A stretch of 64,000 nucleotides of DNA from positions 117,589-181,588 of the forward strand of contig KN817600.1 in the NCBI GenBank assembly GCA_000827495.1, given 5' to 3'. Made by a program: the position numbers and the translations under genes. Under the pieces are notes generated by a model. The model was not told the DNA's origin and made no database searches. It was given only the letters and a program-made list of their open reading frames with translations. Origin of the DNA: Hypholoma sublateritium FD-334 SS-4 (Eukaryota; Basidiomycota; Agaricomycetes; Agaricales; Strophariaceae). Shown here in pieces: positions 22,680 to 34,700 of the stretch. Every line of letters starts with the position of its first letter. Position 1 is the first letter of the stretch.

Positions 22680-23300
22680 GTCATACTATAACTTCAAATG
22701 ACTTGTATATATTATGGAGACCTATGTCTTAATGTCTTAATGTGCCTGATATGAATTTCTTTTCAAAATATATAGCCAACTAGCTACAAAACAACCCAGT
22801 AATTTTTAGCTTCTCATATGTCCTACAAAGGACTTGTTAGCACAAACACAGTTTCAGTAATGCCATTACTTTCGGAAAGTCACAACTCATTAATGGCAAA
22901 CACGTATACTTTCTGGTAACCTCGAAAAGATTAAAAATATCTTCGAAGACGTAATCAGCTTCCATGTAGTAGGATAGATGAGAGTCTAGCTGTAGCTAGA
23001 TTTACAGTGCGTGCTCACAAGCGCCTGTTCGAGTTTTAAGCGCCCATCACACAGTCGCGGTATTACGTGAATAGTTCGGAGTCCGTAGTCGCTGCTCAAG
23101 TTAAAAAAAAAGTTATCATAATGTTATCATATTCATACAAAGAATTACTGCCAGTGTCAAGTATAAGTAATGAAAACTAGTCAGCCGTCCTCGTGAACTC
23201 GCCCAAGGTCACTCTATAGTCCGAAAGGCTGAGAGCATCAGGGTCGCTCAAACTACACTCAATATATTCCAATCGGTAGCAACAAACCGGTGGCCTGCGC
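22680..23300. other. Repeat-flanking AT-rich stretch, no gene seen
   Basis: AT-rich interval between the minisatellite and the next repeat block. No supported gene. Confidence 0.4.
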
Positions 23301-23310
23301 CCGCAAGTAC

Positions 23311-23376
23311 CCCGCGCGACGTCGCTCGACGTAAGCTGCATGCGGGTGGGTCCCGCACCCTAATAGTCTATCACGC
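23311..23376. repeat. Dispersed repeat, first copy
   Basis: Contains GTCGCTCGACGTAAGCTGC and CCCGCACCCTAATAGTCTATC. A second copy lies at about 23841-23910 in the same orientation, flanking the 23.4-23.7 kb array. Confidence 0.6.
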
Positions 23377-23409
23377 AAGTAAGCCGCGTAGAGGAGAAGG
23401 TGCGTGCCA

Positions 23410-23690
23410 CTGCGTGTCTGGAGTCATTTCTCTGGATGGTAGTAGGTTACCTGGAGGAGCAACTCGGGATGGCATACTTCTGGAGTCATCCCTCTGGTAN
23501 AGGTGACCTGGAGCGGAAGCTACAGACGGAATGCTTGGCTATGTGTCTGGAGTCATCTCTCTGGTATGAGTGATTTGGAGGGGATGCTCCAAATGATGTG
23601 AATAATAATGCATCTAGAGTGATCACTCTAGGTTAGATGTATATGTGACCTGGAGGAGCAGCTCCGGACGGCTATGATAATGCTTCCCGA
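23410..23690. repeat. Degenerate array with CTGGAGTCATCTCTCTGG core
   Basis: About four copies of a unit of 65-80 bp: CTGGAGTCATCTCTCTGGTA followed by GTGACCTGGAGGAGC and AGCTCC. CTGGAG and CTCCAG/GCTCC words make each unit weakly palindromic. An undetermined base (N) at 23500 falls inside the array. Confidence 0.65.
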
Positions 23691-23840
23691 GCCATAGCAC
23701 CAGATGAATCATCTGGTGAAACGGCTCTCTCTAGCATCTACCACTGGAGAGATGGCACAGGATGGGCGCGCGCAATATGCAATATCATTAGCGCGCTCGC
23801 GCGGACCACGGGCCGGCGTGGGCCCAACGCGCCGTTGACC

Positions 23841-23910
23841 CCTCGCGCGCCGTCGCTCGACAGCGCTCGACGTAGGCTGCGCGCCCCGCACTCTAATAGT
23901 CGATCGCGCC
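23841..23910. repeat. Dispersed repeat, second copy
   Basis: Matches the 23311-23376 copy through GTCGCTCGACAGCGCTCGACG, GTAGGCTGC and CCCGCACTCTAATAGTCGATC. Undetermined bases follow at 23946, 24020 and 24161, suggesting that the assembler collapsed similar copies. Confidence 0.6.
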
Positions 23911-24506
23911 TATCAGGTCCCTCGATCAGTGACCTCGCGCTTTTANGCCACAGTTCCTCGGCATCCTTCGATATACGCTCGACGAGTGCGCCCTAGAATA
24001 AGTACATTCCAGCCAAATTNCAGCCCTGTTCGCGGTACCTACTACCACCCAAGTACCACCCCAGCCCTGTCTATGCTTCTGGCCCCTGGGCCGTCTCAAG
24101 AAATTGGGGTATGTCCTATATGTCATTAATGTATGTAATTACGCTATAAAATAAATCTTCNCAGGAGCTGGCCTGTCTGGTAGAATACGCGCTTTGCTGC
24201 CGTGGACGCGCGCCTTTTGCGCGCCATTTCCAAAAATATGCTTACCAAAGAGAAATCGTTGTGCTATGCAGACCACGTGCATGCTGATCTTCCTGTGGGC
24301 ATCACTCGAGCAAAAGCGGAGAGGTCACACATTGCAAACCGGGGGGTTACGTGGGACTCGCAGGTGGTGCATATTCGGCTGGCCGGCTCCGCCTCAGGCC
24401 CTCTACTGCTGAGAACATCATACCTTGCTTCCGCTCCACCACCCATATTTCTCATATCCTATACCCGTATACCCGAAGGAGACTCACTATACATACTCCG
24501 TGATCA

Positions 24507-25869
24507 ATGAACTTCTTCAAGACAAAAGCAAAAACGCCGCCAGATCTGGTACGGGGGCTTCGTGATGCTATAAACCGATTAGAGTCAGGTCCACCAGGGG
24601 GTGAGACGAGGCGAAAGGTGCGCTTAGAATGTTCTGCGAAACTGCCCGAGGCAGGGTCTGTGTAGATGTGGCTCACGACGCGTCGCAACGAACTAGGCCG
24701 GCGAGGATGTATCCAAGAACTTGCAGCAGATCAAGGGCATTCTCTACGGCGACGGAGGTAATTGTTCATGTCTCTACTTAAGCTGGATCAATCACATCTA
24801 ACCACGGTCGCCACTGCTCTTGGCCGCCTTAGAACCAGCCCCTGAACTACTCGCTCAACTTGCGCAAGAAACGTACAACACCGATCTCCTTTTACTTCTC
24901 GTGCTCAACATCTCGCGTTTCGAGTTCGAGGCGAGGAAGGACGTCGTCCAGATCTTCAACAATCTACTAAGGCGCCAGATTGGATCCAGATGGCCCACCG
25001 TAGAATACCTGTCTGGCAAGCCGGACGTCGTCTTCGCTGCCCTGGCGGGGTACGAGAACGAAGAGGTCTCACTGAACACGGGGATGATCCTCAAGGAGAT
25101 GCTGAAGCACGAGCAGCTCTGCAAGATTCTACTGCACTCCGACCAGTGAGCACCATGTCAGCTGTCTTGCGGACTAACTGAAGGGTACATGTCACCAGGT
25201 TCTACAAATATCCCCACTACATTGAAACGACCACATTTGGCATCTCCTGCGATGCATTCGCGAACCTCAAGGAAACGCTGACGCGGCACAAGCCCATGGT
25301 CGCCGAATATCTCGATAAGAACTATGACAGGGTGTGTATGTTTTAGTCTTTCTCCTTGTTTGTCGGCTCAAATGTCGCCACCAGTTTTTCTCCTCGTTCA
25401 CGACCCTGATCCTGTCCAATAACTATGTGACGAAGCGGCAGTCACTAAAGCTGCTGGGCGAGATCCTCCTAGACCGCGCCAACTTCAGTGTGATGACGCG
25501 ATACATCGCCAACGAGGCCAACCTGAAGATGATGATGAATCTGTTACGAGATAAGAGCAAAAATATTCAGTTCGAAGCCTTCCACGTGTTCAAGGTTCGT
25601 CTCTGTTGGCTTTACTTGGGTCCAACGTTTCTTATGCACAATGTGATCCAGGTCTTCGTCGCAAATCCGAAGAAACCGCCCCAGATTGAGTCGATCCTGC
25701 GACGGAACAAGGAGAAATTGCTAAACTTTTTGAAGACCTTCCACAACGACAAGGAGGGTATGTCTGTCTCACGCTTGACCCACGCTCTGTTGCTGAAAAT
25801 TATATCCATATAGACGAGCAATTCAGCGACGAGAAGCAATTCTTGATCGTGCAAATCCAGAATTTGTGA
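24507..25869 (+). CDS. HYM1: MO25/Hym1 family protein (RAM-pathway scaffold)
   Basis: Seven exons: 24507-24617, 24697-24757, 24833-25145, 25199-25331, 25385-25594, 25652-25757, 25814-25869, giving 329 aa, the usual size of MO25. The N-terminus [20 protein letters not shown] is the family start. Armadillo-like helices follow with [92 protein letters not shown] and the C-terminal [20 protein letters not shown]25 binds STRAD-type pseudokinases and GCK kinases; fungal Hym1 works with Kic1 in the RAM network controlling cell separation and polarity. Identification is very strong. The repeat cluster lies only about 350 bp upstream of its start. Confidence 0.96.
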
Positions 25870-26789
25870 TCCCCTCCGCACCCCATCCAAAGCTAACCAT
25901 CCACCATCGCCGCCCCTCTGGATCTCAATTCGGTATATCATCGCTCCGTTTCCCTTCTTCTGTGGCCATCATTCATCGTTGTGTTGTTATCGTCGCGTCT
26001 CGTCTCTCGGTTGTTATACCTTTCCCTCTATCTCGCTCTCTTTCTCTCTCTCATCCCATTCAGTGTAAAAGCCTCCCGCATTGTTGCCCTACTTTGTCCG
26101 GGAGTCTTATCTGTTGACGGGAAAATGGCCTGCACAATTATTGGCCTCGAAACGAACTGTACACTATGTCATACATCTCATGCATCATTCTTCACTTGGT
26201 CTTCGCGCGCAGCGTGCGTTGTTGCTGGATTTTTCACTGCACATTTTTCATTGCACAAGGAAGTGGGCACTGCAGTCACCGTGACGCCGCAGACATGTTG
26301 GTGGCACGGAATGTAATTTTAGTCGCTACAACTGAAGGCGACCATCATCTTTATATGTAAATCATCTACATCGGATGTTACCAGGGCCTGCCAAAGTATT
26401 TATATGTAGTGTATGTGAATCAATAAGGCAGCGCGCCCATAATTAAATAATGTGACAATGAAGATTGTAATAGTAGCAGAAAGAATGTAAAAATTGGTAT
26501 CTTCGGGCAGTACAGTCCATGGGGGTAAGTAACTACATTGACGCTGTGCATCACATCATATTTGGATAATTTATTCAATTACCGTCCTCGACGGCAGCTG
26601 GCAACCAAAGCCCTGCGAGAAGTGTTGAGGCCGAGGCATTGTTGACGATGAAATGGAGCGTACCATGCACAACATGTGTTCAAATGGCGAATATACTCAC
26701 ACAGAGAATCATGACAGTCAAGAAAAGAGTATATCAAAAAAAGACCAAAGACCAAGGTAACACAACACTGTAGCTTATATGCAGCTGGC
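25870..26789. other. Convergent intergenic region
   Basis: Lies between the 3' ends of Hym1 (plus) and the GTPBP-like gene (minus). Short frames only; likely 3' untranslated sequence of both genes. Confidence 0.4.
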
Positions 26790-28103
26790 TCACGTCAACG
26801 AGAACCCGCCAAAGTCCAAAAACGCCTCTTCGAGCGATATCTTGCGCACGACGAGCGCCTCGACGATGAGCCGAGGCTGCTCTACCTCCTCGCCTTCCTT
26901 GTGCACCATGAGGGCCCCGACCATCCCGATCACGGCGGCGTCAACATCCAGATGAGACTCGCCCGTGGTCAACGCGGAGAAGGTGGGGAACGAGGGGATG
27001 GCAGTGGTAGGCGATGCGAACACGTCGTCGTCGTCGTCGACTGCCGTGTCGTCAACCGCGCCGTCCAAAGCTACGATTTCTTCGGCAACGGTGGTGGTAG
27101 CTTGTTTGGTGGCATCGGCCACTGCGGGGACAGATTCTTGGCTTGCCAGCCGGGAGTCCGGCTCGACGGCCTGAGTCGCCCGCGCCTCCAGCGCCTTTCG
27201 CTTCTCGTCGCGGCGCCTGTCCCTGCCCTGGCGGCGCAGCTGCGCCTTCTCCGACTCCTCTCCGGCGGGCGGACCGTCGTTTTTTGGCGCCGCCTTCGCG
27301 GAGTTCAGCATGTTGAGGTGCTTGTGTTTCTTCACCCGCTTGGTCTTGCCCCCCGCCGGGTGCTCGAGGTGGGCGTGGTTATGGATGCGCGTGCGCACGG
27401 GGCGCGGCTTGAACACCGACGAGATCTCGAGGTCGATGGAGAAGCGGCTTGGGACCACTAGGCGCTCGTCGTCCGCCGCTGACTCCTCCGACTCGGAGTC
27501 CATGATAAAGACACCGGGCGCGTCGCGCTCCAGGACAACTGTCAGCGAGAGGTCGTCCACGTCATCACCGGACGTGGTAGACACCGCCTCCGCCTCCGTC
27601 TCCGTGGCCGTCGAGTCACCGTCCTCCAGCGCCCGGCGCGCCGCGCGGCGGCCGCCACCGCCCGCCCACTCGCCGCTGCGCCGCGCGAGCGTCGCCATGA
27701 CCGCGGGGACCTCGATCTCCTTCACGACGATGACGCTCGCGCCGATCTCGCCCGCCATCATCTCGAGCGTCTCGAGGCTGCGCTCGAGCTCCGCGCGCGG
27801 GAGGCCGATGAGGTCGCCCGAGTCCGCGACGCCGAGCTCGTAGTACGCCTGCCCGCCGCCCTCGAGCAGGCGCCACTTCATCTGCGTGACGAGGCGCGCG
27901 AAGCGCGCGGGCGACGGGTCGAGGAGCTGCAGCTTGTATTCGACGTTCCCGTCGTCCGCCTCGGGGACGAGCCGCGGGATGAGCTCGAGTTCGATAGAGA
28001 GCGGGCTGGGCGAGTGTCGTGGCGACGGCGACGGCGGGCTCGAGATGAGGTTGTCCCAGGGGCTCGGCACGCGCGGGCTCTCGGATTCAGATTCGCCGAA
28101 CAT
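26790..28103 (-). CDS. Protein with GTPBP1/2-type N-terminal module but no GTPase domain
   Basis: Single exon, 437 codons. Residues about 54-132 (starting VEYKLQLLDPSPARFARLVT, continuing QMKWRLLEGGGQAYYELGV and IGLPRAELERSLETLEMMA, ending VVKEIEV) match the conserved region that precedes the G domain in GTPBP1/GTPBP2 translational GTPases. After it comes Ala/Glu-rich low-complexity sequence, a basic patch (KTKRVKKHKHLN, near residue 260) and a short hydrophobic end with EEAFLDFGGFSLT. No G1 (P-loop), G3 or G4 motif is present on the strand, and no further exon joins it downstream. It may be a domain-only relative that modulates ribosome-associated GTPases, or a truncated paralog kept as a gene; both are inference. 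N-terminus is Ser/Pro-rich and acidic. Confidence 0.75.
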   Translation of the reverse strand: MFGESESESPRVPSPWDNLISSPPSPSPRHSPSPLSIELELIPRLVPEADDGNVEYKLQLLDPSPARFARLVTQMKWRLLEGGGQAYYELGVADSGDLIGLPRAELERSLETLEMMAGEIGASVIVVKEIEVPAVMATLARRSGEWAGGGGRRAARRALEDGDSTATETEAEAVSTTSGDDVDDLSLTVVLERDAPGVFIMDSESEESAADDERLVVPSRFSIDLEISSVFKPRPVRTRIHNHAHLEHPAGGKTKRVKKHKHLNMLNSAKAAPKNDGPPAGEESEKAQLRRQGRDRRRDEKRKALEARATQAVEPDSRLASQESVPAVADATKQATTTVAEEIVALDGAVDDTAVDDDDDVFASPTTAIPSFPTFSALTTGESHLDVDAAVIGMVGALMVHKEGEEVEQPRLIVEALVVRKISLEEAFLDFGGFSLT

Positions 28104-28150
28104 GTAGGGTATCGGGCGTTTAGCTGGATAGACAGTTATAGCAGGCGGAT

Positions 28151-28200
28151 TTGTTTCTGGCGAGTATTTTGTTTCTGGAGAGTATTTTGTTTCTTGCGTG
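28151..28200. repeat. Short tandem repeat upstream of the GTPBP-like gene
   Basis: Two and a half copies of a 17-nt unit, TTTCTGGAGAGTATTTTG with variants, in the presumed 5' region of the minus-strand gene that starts at 28103. Confidence 0.55.
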
Positions 28201-28724
28201 TAGTATTCGGGTAATCATTGTCAAGGTTGGCGAATCTGGTGGTACTCTGGAACTACGTGCGCCTTATAAGCTGCGTGTAGGGGCCCGACCGAGTCATCCT
28301 CACCTTTCAAGCAGTGGCGCAAGTGGACATGACTGGGAGATGGAGGTGGTACGAGACTGAGCGGAGACCGCACGAAGATTCCGAGTCGAGGTCACTGGGC
28401 ACTGCCACCGTCCGTGCACGTTTGTCGAGTCAGACCACGTAGATCCCACAAATTGATCCGGGCACCTTTCACACTATCACACAAGAGCGCCCATTTTCCA
28501 GACACAAACACAACAACAAAATTCGAGCGAATTAATACTACACCAAGCCGTAGTGGGAATAGCGCCAACAGCCACCGCCCGGTCCACCCTCCCATACACC
28601 CAGCCCATCCATCCATGTCCGTGCCGCCGCCGCCGACGCCGCCCCAGCCTAAATACCCGTACATATACCCGAGTCTCTAAATAGCGAGCCTATACCTGCT
28701 AATGATACAAAATAAATACATAGT
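28201..28724. other. Intergenic region, no gene seen
   Basis: A Pro-rich 88-codon frame at 28414-28680 is not supported by any family feature. The 3' end of the OPT gene begins at 28725. Confidence 0.35.
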
Positions 28725-31700
28725 CTACCATACTTTGGGGCTGCACCGCGCCGTGTGAGCAGGCGTTGCATACAAGGAAAGAAAAGGCAAAGCGTACCCA
28801 AAGGTTTCCCCGTCCTTGACTGTTCGCAGGCTGGTCATATTCCAGTCGAGCGTTTGCATAAAGACCGTGTTCCCCCACCTGCGCACCGTCAGCCAGGCCG
28901 ACACACAAAGGGGGAAAGCGCACGCACCACTCTTGTATACTGTGTCTCCCAATGTTGCCGTTCAGCGGATATTGCAGACTGCCTTGCCTCAGCGCCCGGA
29001 AACACTATACAACACAGGGAACCACCCACCAGAAGAACACCAAGATCACGCCGACCGCGGTGCCCGCGTCTAGCGACGCAGAGAGCACATCTATCCATAA
29101 AAAACCACATGAGCACCAGCCTAGCCCAGAAAGCCACAGCCTGCCCACGCGGGGCGCGCACAGCCCCCAAGCTCCCACCCCGCACGGCCAACCGGAAACT
29201 CACAGTTGTACTTGGCCCAATACGAGAAGTGCTTCCGCCGCACCACGTACTGGAAGATGAACCCGATAATAGCCCACGGCACGTAGTTCACCGCAGTCGC
29301 AGGCGGGATCTGGCCGACGCCCGAGAACACAAGGCTGCGATGCCGTACGTCGCGACATGTGGCATCAGGGCATATGGCGTGCGATGTGGTTCGGACGGGA
29401 TAGGATGGGATGCGGGGCAAAAAAAGGCGATGCGTGTCAGTGGCACTCGCGCCGAGCTATAAATACGAGTAGAGATACGCACGGGAAGCTGCACAGCGCG
29501 AAAGTAAGCATGGGCATGGGCACGCGCAGCAGCAGTGACACGCGGCATGGACGAATACACTCACTTGAGATAGTTGAGCAGCGTGTTGGGGTACCGCCGC
29601 GTGAAGAACCACAGGAAGACGGGACACGCCGCGCCGATGAGGAAGAAGAAACTCAGCGCTGCGAGGCATGTTGGCATGACCTCCTGCAACAAGAAATCGC
29701 CGAGGTTGACGTACCGCTGCGCAAAGAAACAGCATCAGCACCTATACCAGCACACAAATACGCACGCGGCCAACGCCGGCGCGCCACCGCCAAGATAAGG
29801 GAGAACACTTACTAATACACCTGCCCCTTCGTGAACTGCTGCCCGGGTCCAATAACGCCCCACTATGCACACATGACCGTCAATACATACAACCCATACG
29901 TGCGAACGGGGACGTACAATAATAGACGCCGTCGAGAACACCTGCGTCGACGCGCAGATGAAGCTAGAGTGGATGATGACGCTGCGCGTAAGCCCACGCC
30001 CGCTCAGAGGAGCTAATATCGACGACCGCGCATGCGCCACTTACTTATTTTTGTTCGTCGGCTGGCAGAGGTCCCTGTGCGGCCCGTGTGAGTGTGGGTG
30101 TGCCGAATGGGAAGGGAGGGTCTTACGGTATATGCGTGAACATCCTGAAAGGAGGATGAGCAAAGAGAGTATGTGAGTAAGGATGTGGAGGTCTTACCAG
30201 GACTGCACGCCGAGCTGCACGGTGCCCGCGATAACGGTCGCTACGACCTGACTCCAAAACATGGGGCGTGGTGGTATCTACGAACAGACAGAGGGCTGCG
30301 CTGAGCCGCCGTTCAAAGCCTGATACTTATAATTATAACAATACCTTCATATAACTTCATGAAAAAAAATGAGCATCAACGCGTCTAACACAATCAAAAA
30401 CAACTCACTGCCCCAGCTTAAAATCAGCCGTAAACTGCATCGCTACACCCGACCGTAAGCCCCAACCCCACCCTGCCAACACAAAAACACACCTTGCGCC
30501 ATCGTCACATATCCATACGTCTAAACCAGCCATAAGCCACCCGCCCATACAACGACAACCGCAAACGCAAACGCATACCTTGAAACTACACAATCCACGC
30601 CGTCAGCACCGCCCAGAGCACAGGGAAGACAGAGCAACAAGCAACAAAACAGAACACAGAACACAAGAGAAGAGAAAGCAAAGGAACGCACATCATCATA
30701 GCGATGGGCTTGCCCGGTATCATAAAGCCCACCGTCAGCTCCGTGATCACACTGCCAACCACCGTCAGCGCATGCCTTCCCCCTTCATGAGAAAACGCGA
30801 CGCACTTGAGCCCGACCTGCCTGTTCGTGATCGCCTGGATCATCCCTATGGGCACCACGTATATCGCAGCTGTCGGCGGCGGCGGCGGTCAGCGCCCCGC
30901 CCGCGGCACAGTAAAAGGGCGGAACGACGCACAGATAAGCAGCGCGATGATAAGCGCCCAGATCTTCATCCCCGAGGGCCACACCTGTATACAAACACAC
31001 GCGAAGACAAACGTGATCGCTACAAGCCCCGTCAGCCGGCGCATTCATCTTCCAAAGAAAGAAAAACACCACGTACCGAATATGCACGCGTAGTACCACT
31101 CCGGCACTAGAGCGCAGCGCAGCGTCAGTCATTTCCATACCAGACATCCCACCCCCGGGCAGTAGCGCACCTTGCGGGTAGTGCGACATCAGCCGCGCGT
31201 GTATGTCCGGCTGCTCGCGCATGGAGCGCCCGAACTGCAGGCGGATCGGCTTCCAGAAGTGTATAATCGCTATATATCATGTTTCATTTTTCCATATCAA
31301 AGAAAGAAATACGACAACCACGCATAAGTCAGTGCCGCTCGATGGAGGAGAGGTGAGTGGGTGCACGCACCATGCGAGATCGTCGCCGTGATGCTGAGGA
31401 ACGAGAGCCCGTACGACATCGCGAAGGCGGTCCTGCAATTGCACAATCAGTACATCGTCGTCATGGGCGTCGGCAACATCCTCTTCTGAACCACCCCGCT
31501 TCTCCACCACCACCACCTCCTCCAACAAACAACCAAAACCCAAAGGAGAAAAAGAAAAAGAGACTCACGGCAGATACAAAGGACTATACGCCTGATACGC
31601 CGTCACATTCAGCGTCGTGCGCGTGGCGTCTAGCACCTGCGTCACGTTGTACATCATCCCCTTGTTGTCGTACGCGACCAGCGAGGAGATCCTGCGCGGT

Positions 31701-34700
31701 TTGAAAAGCGCATGCGTAAAAACAAGCAGAATCGCAAGTGGAGAGGCACAGGCGGAAAATAAAATAAGTAGTGCGGCGCACGTCGAAAAGCAAACAGTCA
31801 GCGCACGCCAAGACAGAGGAAGAGAAAGCACGACGCACGGCATGTACTGGCTATACCACACATTGCTATACTATTCCCAAAAGCAAACATCAGCACCCTT
31901 TTCCCATTCACCCACCACACCACACCACACCACACCGCGCCAAAAAAAAAAAAAGAACACGCACGTAGAGCACAGGCGTAAGGAACCCTTCGACAAAAAA
32001 ATCAGCCCGCGCGTCGCGCAGTAGCAGCGTGGATGGTGTGGACGCACAATAAAACACGAAGAACCCGATCATCACGTTCGCCTCGGCCCACCCTGTCCCC
32101 CCAAGCATCAGCACACCCCCCACACACCATTTTCTCAGGAAGGGAAAACGTACAAGGCGTGGCGAGCCTACAGCACGTGAACAACACAGCATCAGTATTG
32201 GGTCGAATAGCAGGATGCAGCAAGGACGAAGCAGCAAGGAAGGAGGAAGCAGCAAAGAGGGAGGAGGAAGGAGGAGGAAGAAAGGAAGAAAAAACACGCA
32301 CGGGCTCCCGATAAACGCGATCTGGTTCCAATCAAGCGTGAGCACGCTGAAGCCGAGGCCGCTGTGGTACCTGTCCGCCGCACACAACAACAACATTCGT
32401 TTTTTTTTGTAAGCCCATATCCCCCCCCACACCCAATAAACGAAAAACGCACCCGAACAGCTGATTAACCTTCTACTCCCACCAACCACCAACCAATCAC
32501 CATTAGCACTCACACCACCACCACCCCAAGCGAAAGAGAGACGCACCACGTTCCGCGGAAAGATCCAGCACACCCAGCTGAACACACTGCACACCCAGCC
32601 CAGCCAACCCAGCGTGAGCCACGCACGCGCCTATAAACGGAGAAGGGGGAGGGGAGAGAACGCACCTGAGCGCTTGGAAGAGGTATCCTGGGACGATGTC
32701 TAAAGCGCGTGGTCAGCGTTTACGGTGATAAAGCGGAGCTATGGCTCAATGCACACTGTGTCGCCCGCCAGGCGGGCAGGCGGGCGCCAGCGCGGAGCGC
32801 GAAACAAAAAAAAGAAGACACGCCAAAAAAAAAGAAGACACGCACACCAAACCACCGCCGCCCCAAACGCATACAAGAAGAAGCGCTCCCTTGTGAGGCC
32901 GTCGCGCGGGCCGATGCCCGCGTACGTCTGCGAGTGCAGCGTGTTGAAGAGCGCGCAGGAGACGAGGGTGTTCGGCCAGACTGCGTTTTCGTTCACCGTG
33001 CGTTTTGCGTGTGTTCGTCGTGGGTTTGAGGCCGTATTATTTTTCGCGAGAATTGTTGTTCGTTCGTTGGGTGTAACCGAGCATCCCACAAAGGCAGAGG
33101 AAGGGAATTTTTGTTTTTTTAGTTAGGGAGCAGAGCCATCAGCACCTAGACCCAAGAGCAAAAAAGCAAAGAAAAACGCACTCATCGACGGCGGCGCGAC
33201 GAGGAAGCGGCGCGCGATGCCGCCCATCGAGAACCCGATGAGCTGCGTGGACATGACGAGCATCCAGCTGTCTGTGGGCGGGCGGGCGTTGGGCGTGGGT
33301 GGGTGGGGGGTTGGTGAGGTGGGTTGGGGGTGCGTGGGGGGTTGCGTGGGTCGGTTGGGGGTCGGTGGGTTGGTCAGTCAGTCAATTATTCAGTCAGCGC
33401 GTGGGTCGACGGTGGGTAAGTGGCGCCGAGCAAGCGCGGGTTGGTGCGCGGGCGGAGGTGCGTGCGTGCGTGAGTGGGCGGGTGGGCGTTGGTGTTCGTG
33501 CGTCCATGCGTTTGTCCGCGTGCGTCCGTGCGTGCGTTTGTCCATGCGTGCGTCGTCCGTTCCATTTGTTGCGTTCGTTCGTTCGTCCGTTCGTTCGTTC
33601 GTCGATCGCGTGCGTGCGTGCGTCGTTGGTCCGTTCGTTAGTGCCCGTTCGCGGCGTGCGTGCGTGCGTCGTTCGTTCGTTCACCCGTTCGTTCATCCGT
33701 GCGTCGTTCGTTCGTTCGTGCGTTCAGGGAAAATAAAAGAAAGAAAACAAGCGCATCAGCATCCGCACGTGCCTCCCCCCAAAAACAAAAAAGGGCCGCA
33801 GGCGCCTCCAGGGTGCGCAGCACCGCGAACGAGACCGGCCGGGGCGCAGCAGGGCTCGTGGAGGACTCGGGGGAAGGGAGGAAAAGAAATGGATAGGGAG
33901 GAGAAAAGGGATAGGGAGGAGGGAAGGGAAGGAAAGGAAAGGAAAGAGGAAAGGAAAAGCGGACGTACACGCAAAGTTGTGCGTCTGGTGGTACGTCACG
34001 CGCTGCACGGCGACGATGTCGTTCGCGTACGCGCTCTGCGCGCCGACGCTCGCCATGATCGTCACCAGGACCTGCACCCACCCAATTAATCCAATCAGCG
34101 TCCGATCAGCACTCCAGACACAATCGCCCGCAGGGCACCACACGCCCAATCGCATCGCATCTCATTCCCACCGGAGTTCCAGTGGGGCGCGATATGCACA
34201 TCGCACGGGGGCGATACGGCTAACGGGAGGGGGCAGGCGGGGAAAAGGGGGGGGGACTCACGTGCTCCTTGATGGTGAACGGGCCCGGGTTGAGCGGGAG
34301 CCCGAGGACGGTGACGTACGGGCAGAGGCGCACCCACGCGCGGCCGACGGGGAAGACGAGGAGCTGCGCGACGAGCTGGGGGGGTGTCAGTGCGCTGGAG
34401 GCGGGGTGGGAGTGGGTGGGGTAAGGGAGAAGAGGAGGCAGGGCGGGCTGGGCAGGGAAGGGATGGGGAATGGGAGAAGGGGCAGGGAGGGAGAAGAGAG
34501 GGACGCACCCCGCCAATGGCCACCGTCGGATAGCGGAAGTAGAAGAACTGGTTCATGCCCGGGAGGAGGATCGCCCAGAGCACGCCGAGGACCCACGCGC
34601 GCAGCGTGCTCGCCGGCATGTCCGGGTCGTCGAAGTTCGCGACCGCCGAGCGCACCTCGGGGTACGGCGAGTCGTCCTCTGCGCACGACCATCGTCAGCA

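Noticed and set aside
28414..28680. Pro-rich 88-codon ORF
   Set aside because: Composition reflects local C-rich DNA; no conserved motif or supporting exons.
30806..31093. Plus-strand ORFs over the OPT gene
   Set aside because: Antisense shadows of minus-strand exons.
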